Assembly (NCBI RefSeq): GCF_020829645.1
Contig: NZ_JAIVFS010000047.1
Location: forward strand, 1 to 63,842
Reading direction: 5' to 3'
Length of the DNA: 63,842 bases
From: Nostoc mirabile CHAB5784
GTDB lineage: Bacteria; Cyanobacteriota; Cyanobacteriia; Cyanobacteriales; Nostocaceae
Part shown: piece after piece, positions 32,837 to 42,511 of the stretch
Layout: every line of letters begins with the position of its first letter
Position numbering within the stretch: the first letter of the stretch is position 1
Program-made: the position numbers and the translations under genes
The notes under the pieces: model-generated
Told to the model about the DNA's origin: nothing
Seen by the model: only the letters and a program-made list of their open reading frames with translations
Databases searched by the model: none

Positions 32837-33276
32837 CGATCGCCTGCAAAAATTAAATCGTTTAATAGTTATTAAAACAGTCGAGTTATGCTTTCTTTAT
32901 TGAAACGATATAAGAGGCATATCAGTGAGTGAAAAAACTCAGTAAATACTAAACCTTAACCTAAAATTATTAAAGCTTAACCATTAGAAAAAGATTTCTT
33001 AATATTAGTAAAATATCTTTTTATTAAGATAACTCCAAATACAGTTATTAACCTTAAAATCTGACTTTTAATGGGCAAATCAAAGACGCTTAATTCTCTG
33101 TTCATTTAATCCGACTTGGAAATAATGAGTTTCTAAAAAATGTCTTTAAATGTAACTAGATGTAGTTTTGAGATTTGTACCCCCAACATAGTTAGATAGC
33201 AATTTGCACATTTGGAATGCTGCATATTTGGAATGTTCCCAAAAGTTTAACAGGTTTCAATAAGGAGAAAATTCTC
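32837..33276 (+). promoter_or_regulatory. Duplicated upstream region, copy 2
   Basis: It matches 30877-31368 in GGCGATCGCCTGC, CGTTTAATAG, ACAGTCGAGTTATGC and the last 80 bases before the ATG (AGCAATTTGCACATTTGGAA, TGCTGCATATTTGGAA, AAGGAGAAAATTCTC). The middle has diverged. Confidence 0.7.
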
Positions 33277-34236
33277 ATGGTTCTTTACGGCTATACCATT
33301 GGAGATGCGGATATCAATCCTAGCCAAGCTGGAGAACAATTCGCAGTTTACCGCTTCCCCATAAGCCCCCTTGCTACTACTCCCCAAAAAGTAGGCGAAA
33401 TCACTGCTGCGAATATTAATAACGCAGAACTAGAAGGTTTGGGAACTAACCCCGCTACCGGAAGGGCAAGTGCGGTTAACGAAGCGCGTGGCGATAGTTT
33501 AACACCTGGTCCTGTTATTCGGGTAAATAATGTAGATCAGCCTTTTGCTCCAGCTAGTGCGTCACCAACACCTACACCATCTGACCTACGTCGTTTTGGG
33601 TTTGACTTAGGTGCTGACTTTGGACGTGACTATTCAGTAGCTGGTCAACCAATTGTTCTATACAACATTTCAGCCGATGGTGAGACGCCAGTAGGAAGCT
33701 CTCTTTATAAAATTACTACAGCTAACCCTGGAACTATTAGCCTTGTAGACGGCTTTGGCGCACCTACTACTGCTGCACAAAGACAAGGAACTCAACCTAC
33801 CAACCCTGGAAAACTTGCCGATGGATTAGCTATCGACAATCTCAATCCTGGTAGAACTCGCGCTCTTGCTAGCGATTTTAGCACTGGTGATGGAGATGGA
33901 AACCAGCTTTACAAAGTAGATTTGCTCACTGGTGAGCTATCTGCACCGATTACTTTGAGAACTCCTTCAGGGCAACCTCTGAATGTTGACTTAGATTCTG
34001 GGCTGGCATTTACTAACAGCGGATCTCAAAGATTGTTGGCTTTGCTGGAAAATGGTGCTGTGTATGAGATCACAGGCTACCAAGATGAACTTGCTGCATC
34101 AGGTCTAGGTTTAGGTAGTGCTACCGGTTCTAATGGTGCTGGCTTTGCAACCGCCACCTTACTTGGTACAGTCAATTTACCAAGTGCTTCGACTGGAGCC
34201 ATCGATTATGAAGGCTTTACGATTGTTAATGAATAA
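33277..34236 (+). CDS. Orphan DUF4394-like protein, tandem copy 2
   Basis: A 319-residue paralogue of the gene at 31369. The ATG at 33277 follows AAGGAGAAAATTCTC exactly as in copy 1; an upstream in-frame start at 33217 lies in the conserved leader and is rejected. Differences include short insertions after GRDYSVAGQPIV, after NVDLDSG and near the end (ASTGAIDYEGF). Changes fall mostly in loops while the LYKVDLLTGELS and ADGLAIDNLNPG cores are kept, so both copies look functional. Its role is unknown. Confidence 0.75.
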   Translation: MVLYGYTIGDADINPSQAGEQFAVYRFPISPLATTPQKVGEITAANINNAELEGLGTNPATGRASAVNEARGDSLTPGPVIRVNNVDQPFAPASASPTPTPSDLRRFGFDLGADFGRDYSVAGQPIVLYNISADGETPVGSSLYKITTANPGTISLVDGFGAPTTAAQRQGTQPTNPGKLADGLAIDNLNPGRTRALASDFSTGDGDGNQLYKVDLLTGELSAPITLRTPSGQPLNVDLDSGLAFTNSGSQRLLALLENGAVYEITGYQDELAASGLGLGSATGSNGAGFATATLLGTVNLPSASTGAIDYEGFTIVNE

Positions 34237-34257
34237 CAGTCGTTAGGATACTCTTTG

Positions 34258-34293
34258 TTCAACTCTTGTAAAAGTAGTTTTACAAGAGTTGAA
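34258..34293. terminator. Hairpin terminator of tandem copy 2
   Basis: The arms TTCAACTCTTGTAAAA and TTTTACAAGAGTTGAA surround GTAG. It is equivalent to 32321-32360; the loop base changes keep the stem perfect. Confidence 0.75.
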
Positions 34294-34441
34294 GAACGGA
34301 ACTAAAGAGAAAAAAGTTTTATTTGCCAAACTACCTGTACTTTTTGTAGAGACTAACTGGATTTTTATTTTTAAATTTATTTAATCTATTCAATTACGGT
34401 TTTGGTGCGTTAGCCTACGGCATAACACACCCTACTGGCTT

Positions 34442-34531
34442 GTCAAGGCTAAAATAGTGCATTATTAAATGTAGGTTGGGTTTCGCGTTGCTCAACCCAA
34501 CCTACGTTTAATGCATCATTTTAGGCTTGAC
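34442..34531. repeat. Palindromic element, GTCAAGGCTAAAAT ends
   Basis: The outer arms GTCAAGGCTAAAATAGTGCA and the complement of TGCATCATTTTAGGCTTGAC, with a few mismatches, enclose a GTAGGTTGGGTT...AACCCAACCTAC hairpin. A relative lies at 59978-60112. Confidence 0.75.
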
Positions 34532-34554
34532 ACCCTACTACGTATATTTCTAAC

Positions 34555-34645
34555 AGGACTTACGCAAACAATAGCCGAAACCCTTATTTCACGTAGGGGC
34601 AATTCATGAATTGCCCCTGAGCGCGTGTACTTTTGCGTAAGTCCT
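34555..34645 (-). mobile_element. 91-bp miniature element, AGGACTTACGCA ends (copy B)
   Basis: This is the reverse complement of the element at 30546-30636 with about one difference (AAAAGTACACGC versus AAAAATACACGC). Together the two copies bracket the duplicated gene region in inverted orientation. Confidence 0.85.
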
Positions 34646-34714
34646 ATCTAAAATAAATATGAGTTTTATACTCAAGGTAAGCGTGTCTAATTGTGTGTTA
34701 AATAATATTAATAA

Positions 34715-35587
34715 TTATAGTGGTGTAATCCAATAAGTAATGCCTTGGACAACTTGCTTATTAAAACCAAACAGAGGTAAATTCTCTTCAGTTAAACCCA
34801 CATAACTCCAATGTGGAACATCATTTTGTACAGTTTGAAACCAACCATTTTGATTAAGAGCTTTTCTTTGTTCTTTACTACCTACGCGTAAATCAATTGC
34901 TAATCCCCAGAGATGTTGTGAAGTTCCAGGAGGTGCAACCACACCGAGAATTTTTGTTTCTTTGCCCTGTTGAACTTTTGCTAAAATTTGATTGTTAGCA
35001 TATTTGTGCCAAAATCTTAAATTCGTACTAAAAGTGCGAGTACAATCGCCATAACCATAACCAGATTTTAGCGGTATCCGTTGTTGTATTCGCGCTCTAT
35101 TTAAAGCATCAGCCGCCGATTTTTGTAAATAACAATCATTAGTGCCATCAACATGACCCATTGTTAAAGTAGCTTGAAACTCTTGGGTTTCTTGTTCATT
35201 AGCAAAGATATCTTTTTGCGGCAGTTTAATTCCGTCATTTTGATTTACAAAGACTGCGCCGTATGCCCTTAGCAAAATATATTCATAAGTACCAGGCTGG
35301 GGAACTGTTGATAACTTCCTAGCGATCGCAGATAAAAAACGCTGTTGCTTATTTAATTCTGGATTGGGAATAAATGGTTTTGATGTTGTCTCTTTAGAGA
35401 TATCTGTACAAGGTAACGAATCAGTACTCAAGCATCCGTTTAATGGTTGGGCGGTTATAGCAACTTTGTGGTGGTTAATCTCGTTACTAGCTACTAATAC
35501 AAAAATCATCAAAATAACTATACTGATGAAAGTTGCCTTTCTGATAATTTTGGTAATATTTCTTTGCTTTTTAAGGGTAAGTTTCAT
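34715..35587 (-). CDS. M15-type (VanY-like) peptidase, membrane-anchored
   Basis: From the ATG at 35587 this is a 290-residue protein with one N-terminal membrane segment (about 20-36, FISIVILMIFVLVA) and a periplasmic catalytic domain. The zinc motif is SQHLWGLAIDLRV (the SxHxxGxAxD type) followed by VPHWSYVG, as in D-Ala-D-Ala carboxypeptidases of family M15 (VanY/DacB type). The GYGYGDCTRTF part would form the substrate loop. Two Cys pairs may form disulfides. It probably trims peptidoglycan stem peptides. The TTG at 35614 is an alternative start. Confidence 0.85.
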   Translation of the reverse strand: MKLTLKKQRNITKIIRKATFISIVILMIFVLVASNEINHHKVAITAQPLNGCLSTDSLPCTDISKETTSKPFIPNPELNKQQRFLSAIARKLSTVPQPGTYEYILLRAYGAVFVNQNDGIKLPQKDIFANEQETQEFQATLTMGHVDGTNDCYLQKSAADALNRARIQQRIPLKSGYGYGDCTRTFSTNLRFWHKYANNQILAKVQQGKETKILGVVAPPGTSQHLWGLAIDLRVGSKEQRKALNQNGWFQTVQNDVPHWSYVGLTEENLPLFGFNKQVVQGITYWITPL

Positions 35588-35983
35588 TTGTAAATAATTG
35601 CTTAGTTGATTCAAGAATAAAGTTAATCAGTTTCTGGTAAATATTTATTATTAATGACTTAAAAACACAAATTGTTTATCGGTTTAAAACTATATTTTTA
35701 TGCAAGTTATAGACAGCATTTAATATATATCAGTAATAAATTAAATTGGTGCTAATAGCTAAACCTGTGAACAATAGTTGTGAGAAACAACCCGGAAACT
35801 TGTCACAATTTTTAAAAAAGATTATATTTTTTACTTAATACTCAAGTTTAAAAATGGAAACTTGTCTTTAATTCACTACTAGTAAATTTGATAACTTTTT
35901 TATTAGAAAGATACATCCATGAAACCACTGGAACAGTTAAAATTGAAAAGAACTCTAAGCTTGCTGATCCTGTAAGTATGACC
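35588..35983. other. Divergent gap before mnmG
   Basis: The gap is AT-rich, with no gene or repeat recognised. It holds the promoters of the M15 peptidase (minus) and mnmG (plus). In-frame codons before 35984 extend the mnmG frame to 35888 but are not conserved. Confidence 0.5.
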
Positions 35984-37900
35984 ATGCACAATTCCGTTGA
36001 ATTCCAAGACGCTTTTGATGTCATAGTCGTCGGTGCAGGTCACTCCGGTTGCGAAGCAGCTCTTGCCTCTGCACGCCTCGGTTGTCGTACCCTGCTATTG
36101 ACGCTCAACTTGGATAAAATCGCTTGGCAACCTTGTAACCCAGCAGTGGGTGGCCCGGCCAAATCTCAGTTGACTTATGAGGTAGATGCACTCGGCGGGG
36201 AAATTGGTAAAGTAGCAGACCGCACCTACCTACAAAAGCGTATCCTCAACTCTTCACGGGGGCCTGCTGTTTGGGCATTACGCGCCCAGACGGACAAGCG
36301 CGAATATGCAGCAGTGATGAAGAATATTGTCGAGAACCAAGAAAACTTGACAATCCGCGAAAGTATGACAACAGATTTGGTACTGGGTGCTAACGGTGAA
36401 GTTATCGGCGTTGAAACTTATTTTGGTGTCGGGTTCCAATGTAAAGCAGTAATCTTGACGACTGGCACCTTCCTGGGAGGCAAAATTTGGGTTGGTAACA
36501 AATCAATGCCAGCCGGACGCGCTGGGGAATTTGCGGCTGAGGGATTGACACAAACCCTGAATCGCTTGGGATTTGAAACCGGAAGACTCAAAACTGGAAC
36601 TCCAGCCCGGGTAGACAAGCGATCAGTAGATTATAGTAAAATGCTCATCCAGCCAGGGGATGAAGATATACGCTGGTTTAGCTTTGACCCAGAGGCGTGG
36701 GTAGAACGGCAACAAATGCCTTGCTACATCACCCGCACAACTGCCGAAACCCATCGCCTAATTCAGGATAATTTGCACCTGTCGCCAGTTTATGGCGGTT
36801 GGGTGGAAGCGAAAGGGCCGCGTTATTGTCCCAGTATTGAAGATAAAATTGTCCGTTTTGCCGATAAGGAAAGCCACCAAATTTTTATTGAACCAGAAGG
36901 AAGGGATATACCCGAACTTTATATCCAAGGGTTTTCCACAGGATTACCAGAAAATTTGCAATTGCAAATGTTACGGACTCTTCCTGGTTTAGAAAAATGT
37001 GTGATGCTGCGTCCGGCGTATGCTGTGGAATATGACTATTTACCTGCAACTCAGTGTTACCCCACACTGATGACTAAGAAGATTGCGGGATTGTTTTGTG
37101 CTGGGCAGATTAACGGCACCACAGGTTATGAAGAAGCCGCAGCTCAAGGGCTGGTGGCAGGAATTAACGCAGCTCGATTTGTTCGCTCTCAAGAAATGAT
37201 TGTCTTTGCCCGCGAGCAAAGTTATATCGGAACGCTAGTTGATGACTTGTGTACAAAAGACCTGCGCGAACCTTACCGGATGCTTACCAGTAGGTCTGAG
37301 TACCGATTGATATTGCGTTCTGACAATGCCGACCAACGCCTGACACCCTTGGGACGGGAAATTGGTTTAATTGACGATCGCCGCTGGGATCTATTTACCC
37401 AAAAGCAAGCCAATATTACCACAGAAAAACAAAGATTGCAAGCCACACGAGTCAAAGAACATGATGAAATAGGAATAGCGATCGCATCTAATACCCAGCA
37501 ATTGATTAAAGGTTCAATTACCCTCAATGACTTGCTACGGCGTCCAGGATTCCATTACGTTGACCTCGACAGGTTCGGACTAGGAAACGCCAACCTTAAC
37601 CGTGCTGAGAAAGAAGGCGCAGAAATTGACATCAAGTATTCTGGCTATCTCGCTAGGCAACAAAATCAGATTGACCAAATTGCCCGCCAAGCGCACCGCC
37701 AGTTACCTGCGGATTTGGATTACACAACAATTGATACCCTTTCCAAAGAGGCACGGGAAAAGCTAACTCATGTAAAACCACTCACTCTTGGTCAAGCTGC
37801 ACGTATTGGTGGTGTAAACCCAGCAGATGTTAACGCTTTATTATTATATTTAGAATTGCGTAGAACCAAGAGCCAGTCAGAATTTCCAGCGTTAGCTTAA
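35984..37900 (+). CDS. mnmG: tRNA uridine-5-carboxymethylaminomethyl enzyme MnmG
   Basis: MnmG (GidA) works with MnmE to modify the wobble uridine of several tRNAs, using FAD, NADH and methylene-tetrahydrofolate. From ATG 35984 (MHNSVEFQDAF) the protein has 638 residues, close to the usual 620-650. The FAD motif GAGHSGCEAA follows the first strand. The signatures NPAVGGPAKSQLTYEVDALG, LKTGTPARVD and QINGTTGYEEAAAQG are all present. An extension starting at 35888 has no conserved features. MnmE is not in the window. Confidence 0.97.
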   Translation: MHNSVEFQDAFDVIVVGAGHSGCEAALASARLGCRTLLLTLNLDKIAWQPCNPAVGGPAKSQLTYEVDALGGEIGKVADRTYLQKRILNSSRGPAVWALRAQTDKREYAAVMKNIVENQENLTIRESMTTDLVLGANGEVIGVETYFGVGFQCKAVILTTGTFLGGKIWVGNKSMPAGRAGEFAAEGLTQTLNRLGFETGRLKTGTPARVDKRSVDYSKMLIQPGDEDIRWFSFDPEAWVERQQMPCYITRTTAETHRLIQDNLHLSPVYGGWVEAKGPRYCPSIEDKIVRFADKESHQIFIEPEGRDIPELYIQGFSTGLPENLQLQMLRTLPGLEKCVMLRPAYAVEYDYLPATQCYPTLMTKKIAGLFCAGQINGTTGYEEAAAQGLVAGINAARFVRSQEMIVFAREQSYIGTLVDDLCTKDLREPYRMLTSRSEYRLILRSDNADQRLTPLGREIGLIDDRRWDLFTQKQANITTEKQRLQATRVKEHDEIGIAIASNTQQLIKGSITLNDLLRRPGFHYVDLDRFGLGNANLNRAEKEGAEIDIKYSGYLARQQNQIDQIARQAHRQLPADLDYTTIDTLSKEAREKLTHVKPLTLGQAARIGGVNPADVNALLLYLELRRTKSQSEFPALA

Positions 37901-38131
37901 CACAAGCTTGATAAAGACTGAGTATAGTAGTAGGGAGGGAGATTGGTATGATAGATGACATAAATATTAGTAGTGGCATCATCAACAATCCCCAGATTAA
38001 AGTTGACTTTAATACCAACGCTCAACCAACTCGTCTCAATCAGACGGCGGATTGGATATTTTATCTGTAATCCTAATTCCCAGGCAGTAGGCGCGGCGTT
38101 TCCTCGTCCTAGCAACAAAGATAGAAAGTCT

Positions 38132-39493
38132 ATGTTACAAGAAGCCAGCACCCGTCTCATAGTACCGGAACCATCAGAAGACTTAATCGCCAACGAGCCT
38201 TGGTCGATAGAAAACTATGCTGATGGTCTAATGGATGAACTCTTTGCCGATATCGACTCCATTCTGGATGTTAGTGGTAATCTGCTTTCTCAAACCGTTC
38301 GGCACAGTAGGCAGAACAAATCGAACCAGTCTGTTGCTGGGGTTTCTCCCCAATCTCAACGCCAGTCGCCTCCAGAATACGTGCCTGTGCAAACAGTGGC
38401 GATACCGCAGATTATCTTACCGAACACAGTGAACCAACCAGTACACTCAGTTGCTCAAGATAACCACAAACACTTGAGTACCGTTGTATTTGACACCGCC
38501 ACCGTAAAAAGAGTTAGTAGAAAGCGTCAGAAAAGTAGTCATACTTTGGGCAAACTGCTGATGGTGGGAACAACTTTAGGCGTGGCGATCGCTGGTATTA
38601 TCTACCTAGTACAGTCTGGAGTCGTATATCTTTTAAATACCAACTTGACCCAGCCAGCTGTTCTAGTGCCGCAACCGCAGTCACAGTTGCCAACAAAAGT
38701 AGAAATTGAGGCAGATTTAGTTGACTACATGCTTCAATCGCTGGCAGTTATAGATAAGCAAGAAGTAAAAAGCAATCAAAAATCTGCCAGCCCAGGATTT
38801 TCCAGTCAGGCAAATACTAAGCAAGTAGCCCTTGCTCGTGGGCAAACAACTGGTAATCTACCATCACTTCCACTTCTAGCTAACAATACACCACCAGTCC
38901 CCAACCGTTCTGGAAGCGTTGTTGAGCGCATCTACGTTCCCGTTTATCAAGCGCCGTCGCCCATGCGCTACGCCCTCCCAGCCATTCCTGGGACTCCCAC
39001 ACTTTTACCACAAGTTGCGAGTGCGTTACAGGGATCTCAACCGAATGTTGTGAAAAATGCCCTGAATACGGTGCGACAAGCTGCCAAGCCTGTAACTGTC
39101 AACATGTTAGCTGCGGCTGTAAGAGCCGAACTTAAACCTGTAGCTGCGAAAACTGCACCGATTATCGTCCGGCAAACACCCAGCCCTCTGCCTGCATTAC
39201 CAGTAGTTCCATTACGTGCAGCACTAGCCCCAGAGTCAGAACCAACTATTACCCAAGAACAAGTATATCCGGCAGTTGCGATCGCAGATGCTCCGAGTAA
39301 TACCTTAGAAGGATTACTAGAGTTAGGCAACAAATCTGCCGCTTTGTTTAAAATTGATGGCGTAACTCGTCGCATCAATATGGGTGAAAGCATTGGCTCA
39401 AGCGGTTGGACATTAGTAGATGTAAGTAATGGTGAAGCTGTTATCCGCCGTAACGGCGAAGTGCGATCAATTTATGCAGGGCAGAAATTATAA
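38132..39493 (+). CDS. Membrane protein with PilP/GspC-like C-terminal domain
   Basis: From ATG 38132 (MLQEASTRLIVPEPSEDLIA) the protein has 453 residues. The N-terminal 130 residues are polar, with acidic ENYADGLMDELFADIDSILD. One membrane helix lies at 141-168 (KLLMVGTTLGVAIAGIIYLV). A long Pro/Gln/Ala-rich periplasmic part follows. The last 45 residues, ALFKIDGVTRRINMGESIGS, SGWTLVDVSNGEAVIRRNGE, look like the small beta domain of PilP or GspC that links inner- and outer-membrane parts of pilus or secretion machines. The longer frame from 37973 lacks conserved features. A role in envelope-spanning machinery is inferred. Confidence 0.75.
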   Translation: MLQEASTRLIVPEPSEDLIANEPWSIENYADGLMDELFADIDSILDVSGNLLSQTVRHSRQNKSNQSVAGVSPQSQRQSPPEYVPVQTVAIPQIILPNTVNQPVHSVAQDNHKHLSTVVFDTATVKRVSRKRQKSSHTLGKLLMVGTTLGVAIAGIIYLVQSGVVYLLNTNLTQPAVLVPQPQSQLPTKVEIEADLVDYMLQSLAVIDKQEVKSNQKSASPGFSSQANTKQVALARGQTTGNLPSLPLLANNTPPVPNRSGSVVERIYVPVYQAPSPMRYALPAIPGTPTLLPQVASALQGSQPNVVKNALNTVRQAAKPVTVNMLAAAVRAELKPVAAKTAPIIVRQTPSPLPALPVVPLRAALAPESEPTITQEQVYPAVAIADAPSNTLEGLLELGNKSAALFKIDGVTRRINMGESIGSSGWTLVDVSNGEAVIRRNGEVRSIYAGQKL

Positions 39494-39683
39494 GCTATTT
39501 AAACCTCTCCCTAGTAGTCTGTCAACTCAACAATGCTTAAGTAAACCAAGTTATAGAATATTTCTCTCTGTGTTCTCTGTGCCTGGAGCGGTTCATTTAA
39601 TCCAACCATTGTTAGGTTGACACAGTACTAGTTGAGCAGAGGTTTGCAGAGTGGCGAAATTTAATGCATCAACTCACCAAGAA

Positions 39684-41249
39684 TTAGCTCCTCACTGGTG
39701 GGTTAATTTCAAAATGAATATGATTATCGTGACCACTCAGAGAAACACAAAGTCTTTCTTTAATTAGCTGTTGATCGTTAAAAAACACTGCCCGCACCAG
39801 CTTTTGCTTACGAATAGACTTAAGAATAGCTCGTGCAGCATCTTGATCGTATTCAGAACTCGACCAAAGGATGCCACCGAAATTTCCATTTTTTTTGGGT
39901 AAGTAAACATCGCACATCATGCCAGTTTCATGTCCATGATGGTCGGGAGTATCGCCTCCATAAGGAAGACTAACATCGTTGATTGCGAATGGAGCAGCTG
40001 TGGGCCGAGTGTTACGATAACTGTCTTGATAATCGTGGGCAATTTTTTTAATCACATCAGCTAACCAGTGTGTTCCAAAATCGTGGTTATCTTTGGTGTC
40101 TTCCAGTTCACCGTTAACGAAACCATTATTACGATCGCTTTTTGGCATCAACTCCCATCGTGGTGCATTAGCTGCTTGCAACCATCGATGAGTAATTCCA
40201 CCAACATCAACTCGACCATCACCATTAACAGTACTCCGACCAGCAATAATTGACTGAAATAGTTTGATTGCGTCAAATAGTCCTCTGTCTCTGTCTGCAC
40301 TGTTAGGATCACCTACCCATCTGTAGCCTAGCTGATGCAATCGCGCCTTAATAGCCTTAACATCATCAGCTTTATTGACTCCGCCAATTCCCACACTACC
40401 ACCGAGTTTAATTACCTTCGCTCCTGGTAAACTGGATGCTGTAGGTTGTTGAGTGTTCTCATCATCCTTGTTATCGAAAGGAACAACAACTTTAATGCGG
40501 ATCTCTAGAGTTTGATCGTCAACAGCAATTATCATACGGCGATCGCCTTCTTGTTTAAAGACGAAATCAAATTGCCATTTGCCGTCCTGACTGATTGCTA
40601 CACTTGCAGATGGAAATTGATCGTCGCTGATAATCGACAAAACTTTTCCCCTGTCAGCTAAACGAGCTATACCTTCAACCCTGAAACTTTGCCCTACTTC
40701 CACTTCTTGAGGCGCACGAATTAGCTGTAATTGTTCCACTGAAGCGGGAATGGTAACTCCCCCTGCATTAGCCAGTAACTTTTGCGCCTCTGGAAGTAAG
40801 TCCACAACTTTACTTACATATTTAGGATCAGACGAATAGCCTTTAGCCTTGAGAAAGCCAAGGAAATTTTCTGGCGTATTGGTATAATCTTCTAAACCTT
40901 TATAGGGAGTGCGAGTTAAAAACTTCCAATAACCAATAATAAAAGCATCTATATTTGTAAATTTACAGAACTCAATTTCTTCTGGCTCAGAAGGAACTTT
41001 TATTTTCAACGGTTCGGCAAACCCTTTCATCTCAGGAACTCGCCATTTTAATCCGGCAAAATTGTTAGCATTGACAGCAAGATCACTTTTCCCTCTAGCA
41101 GACTCTAATAACCATTGTGCGAGGGTAACTTCTTTTAAAATTTGCCGATTAATATCGGTAATTTTTCCACCTTGAAGACCAACTTGTATAAATATTGTTG
41201 CTAAATCTTTATTAAAATAATTATTGACTAAATCATCTAGTAGTGACAT
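39684..41249 (-). CDS. Two-enzyme peptidoglycan hydrolase (glucosaminidase plus MepA-like)
   Basis: A 521-residue fusion. Residues 5-160 form a GH73-type glucosaminidase (AQWLLESARGKSDLAVNANN, then FAGLKW; catalytic Glu49). Residues 170-260 are an Ig-like beta domain. Residues 284-360 resemble a peptidoglycan-binding module (DDVKAIKARLHQLGY, FDAIKLFQ). Residues 390-517 look like a penicillin-insensitive murein endopeptidase (MepA): HHGHETGMMCDV with His440 and Asp447, and GHDNHIHFEI with His510 and His512. It would cut both glycan and peptide bonds. It has no signal peptide, so export may need another route. An amidase gene lies just upstream in the same direction. Confidence 0.8.
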   Translation of the reverse strand: MSLLDDLVNNYFNKDLATIFIQVGLQGGKITDINRQILKEVTLAQWLLESARGKSDLAVNANNFAGLKWRVPEMKGFAEPLKIKVPSEPEEIEFCKFTNIDAFIIGYWKFLTRTPYKGLEDYTNTPENFLGFLKAKGYSSDPKYVSKVVDLLPEAQKLLANAGGVTIPASVEQLQLIRAPQEVEVGQSFRVEGIARLADRGKVLSIISDDQFPSASVAISQDGKWQFDFVFKQEGDRRMIIAVDDQTLEIRIKVVVPFDNKDDENTQQPTASSLPGAKVIKLGGSVGIGGVNKADDVKAIKARLHQLGYRWVGDPNSADRDRGLFDAIKLFQSIIAGRSTVNGDGRVDVGGITHRWLQAANAPRWELMPKSDRNNGFVNGELEDTKDNHDFGTHWLADVIKKIAHDYQDSYRNTRPTAAPFAINDVSLPYGGDTPDHHGHETGMMCDVYLPKKNGNFGGILWSSSEYDQDAARAILKSIRKQKLVRAVFFNDQQLIKERLCVSLSGHDNHIHFEINPPVRS

Positions 41250-41293
41250 AGATTTACCCTATTATAAAGCTTTTTTACATCCCCAACTTCTTA

Positions 41294-41499
41294 GAGGTTG
41301 TTTGAAAAGTGTTTCACTGTGACTTTAGGTACTTTTAGATCCTCCCTAACCCCCCTTAAAAAGGGGGGAACCGGAGTCAAAGTCCCCCTTTTTAAGGGGA
41401 GCCAGTGCGGTCTTTGGGGTTTCCCCCATGAGCAACTGGCGTGGATTTAGGAGGATCTAAAACTTTTGATACCAACAAGAGGACTTTTCAAACATCCTC
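41294..41499. repeat. Palindromic element, GAGGTTGTTTGAAAAG ends
   Basis: The ends GAGGTTGTTTGAAAAG (41294-41309) and CTTTTCAAACATCCTC (41484-41499) are near-perfect inverted repeats. Inside are CCCCCCTTAAAAAGGGGGG and a GGGAGCCAGTGCGGTCTTTG-type repeat, which itself looks like an insertion into the palindrome. It separates two peptidoglycan hydrolase genes. Confidence 0.8.
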
Positions 41500-41550
41500 T
41501 TAGATAAGTTGGGAATATAGGTGTTAACGAATGAATTTAGATATAATTAG

Positions 41551-42315
41551 TTAATCTTTTTCTATAACTTTGGCATATCCAGCAAAAACAAAATGCTCGT
41601 TTCGGTTTCCTTTGCTTTTATCAGGCCACTTAACCCAATAATGGTTTTCTTCAAAACGCACATCTAAAACGGGGTAACTCCCTGGCTGAATATCGATTAA
41701 AGATTCTTTTGGTAACTCTGATGCCTGTTCTGTAGAAGGCTTTAAAACAGTTGTTTTTGTAATTTCCAAAATGTAATTTTTATCAGGTTTAGCTTCATCA
41801 TCATTTGACTCACCAATTAATCCATCTTTAATCGCTTCAGCCATTTTTTCAGCATTAAAACGATCCATATCTACTTTGGCATCACAAAAGCAGCACTCAA
41901 TTAAAATAGCTGGCATTTGTGTATTCTTCAGAACAAAAAAACCTGTATTTTTAACTCCTCTATCTTTGAATCCTAGTTTAAGGATTTCTTTGATAACTGA
42001 TTTAGCTATACCTTTTGATGCATTGCTAATAGCAAAAACTTCTGTGCCATTGGCTATAGTGTTAAATTTATTAAAGTGAATTGAGACAAAGACGTTAACG
42101 TTATTGGCATTCGCTTTATTCACTCGTTGTCTAAGAGAATCGTTTACACTGCTAGCGCTTGTGGCAGTGCAATCGATAGCAGTATGACCTGCTGCTTTAA
42201 GTTTTTGTATCAATTGTGTACCAACTGCTTTAGTTAAAATATCTTCTTGTTTTATGCCTGTTGCCCCTGTATCGTGAGGAGGGCAATTGTGTCCCATATC
42301 AATACCAAATTTCAT
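41551..42315 (-). CDS. N-acetylmuramoyl-L-alanine amidase
   Basis: A 254-residue Zn-dependent amidase of the AmiC/Amidase_3 family, which cuts the bond between MurNAc and the stem peptide. The zinc ligands are His9 (DMGHNC), Glu24 (KQEDIL) and His80 (VSIHFN), and catalytic Glu140 is in AILIECCF. The catalytic domain ends near 167. The last 85 residues are a beta-rich tail (ILEITKTTVLKPSTEQASEL) that probably binds wall or ligand. There is no signal peptide, as in the neighbouring hydrolase, so the pair may be exported by an unusual route or act after lysis. Confidence 0.9.
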   Translation of the reverse strand: MKFGIDMGHNCPPHDTGATGIKQEDILTKAVGTQLIQKLKAAGHTAIDCTATSASSVNDSLRQRVNKANANNVNVFVSIHFNKFNTIANGTEVFAISNASKGIAKSVIKEILKLGFKDRGVKNTGFFVLKNTQMPAILIECCFCDAKVDMDRFNAEKMAEAIKDGLIGESNDDEAKPDKNYILEITKTTVLKPSTEQASELPKESLIDIQPGSYPVLDVRFEENHYWVKWPDKSKGNRNEHFVFAGYAKVIEKD

Positions 42316-42511
42316 AGAGTTGATGTCCTTTTTATGACTTAAGAAGTACGGTTTAACTCACTATACTGTATTAATTATTAACCTAAATGCGCTCGCTCTG
42401 TCAGTGAGGAAAAGTGAGTTGTTCCTGTAAACAAATGTAACATTTAACGTAAGAATCCCATTAAAAACAGAAATTTCATAAGTTCAACCTATAAATAAAG
42501 CAGGCTGACCC

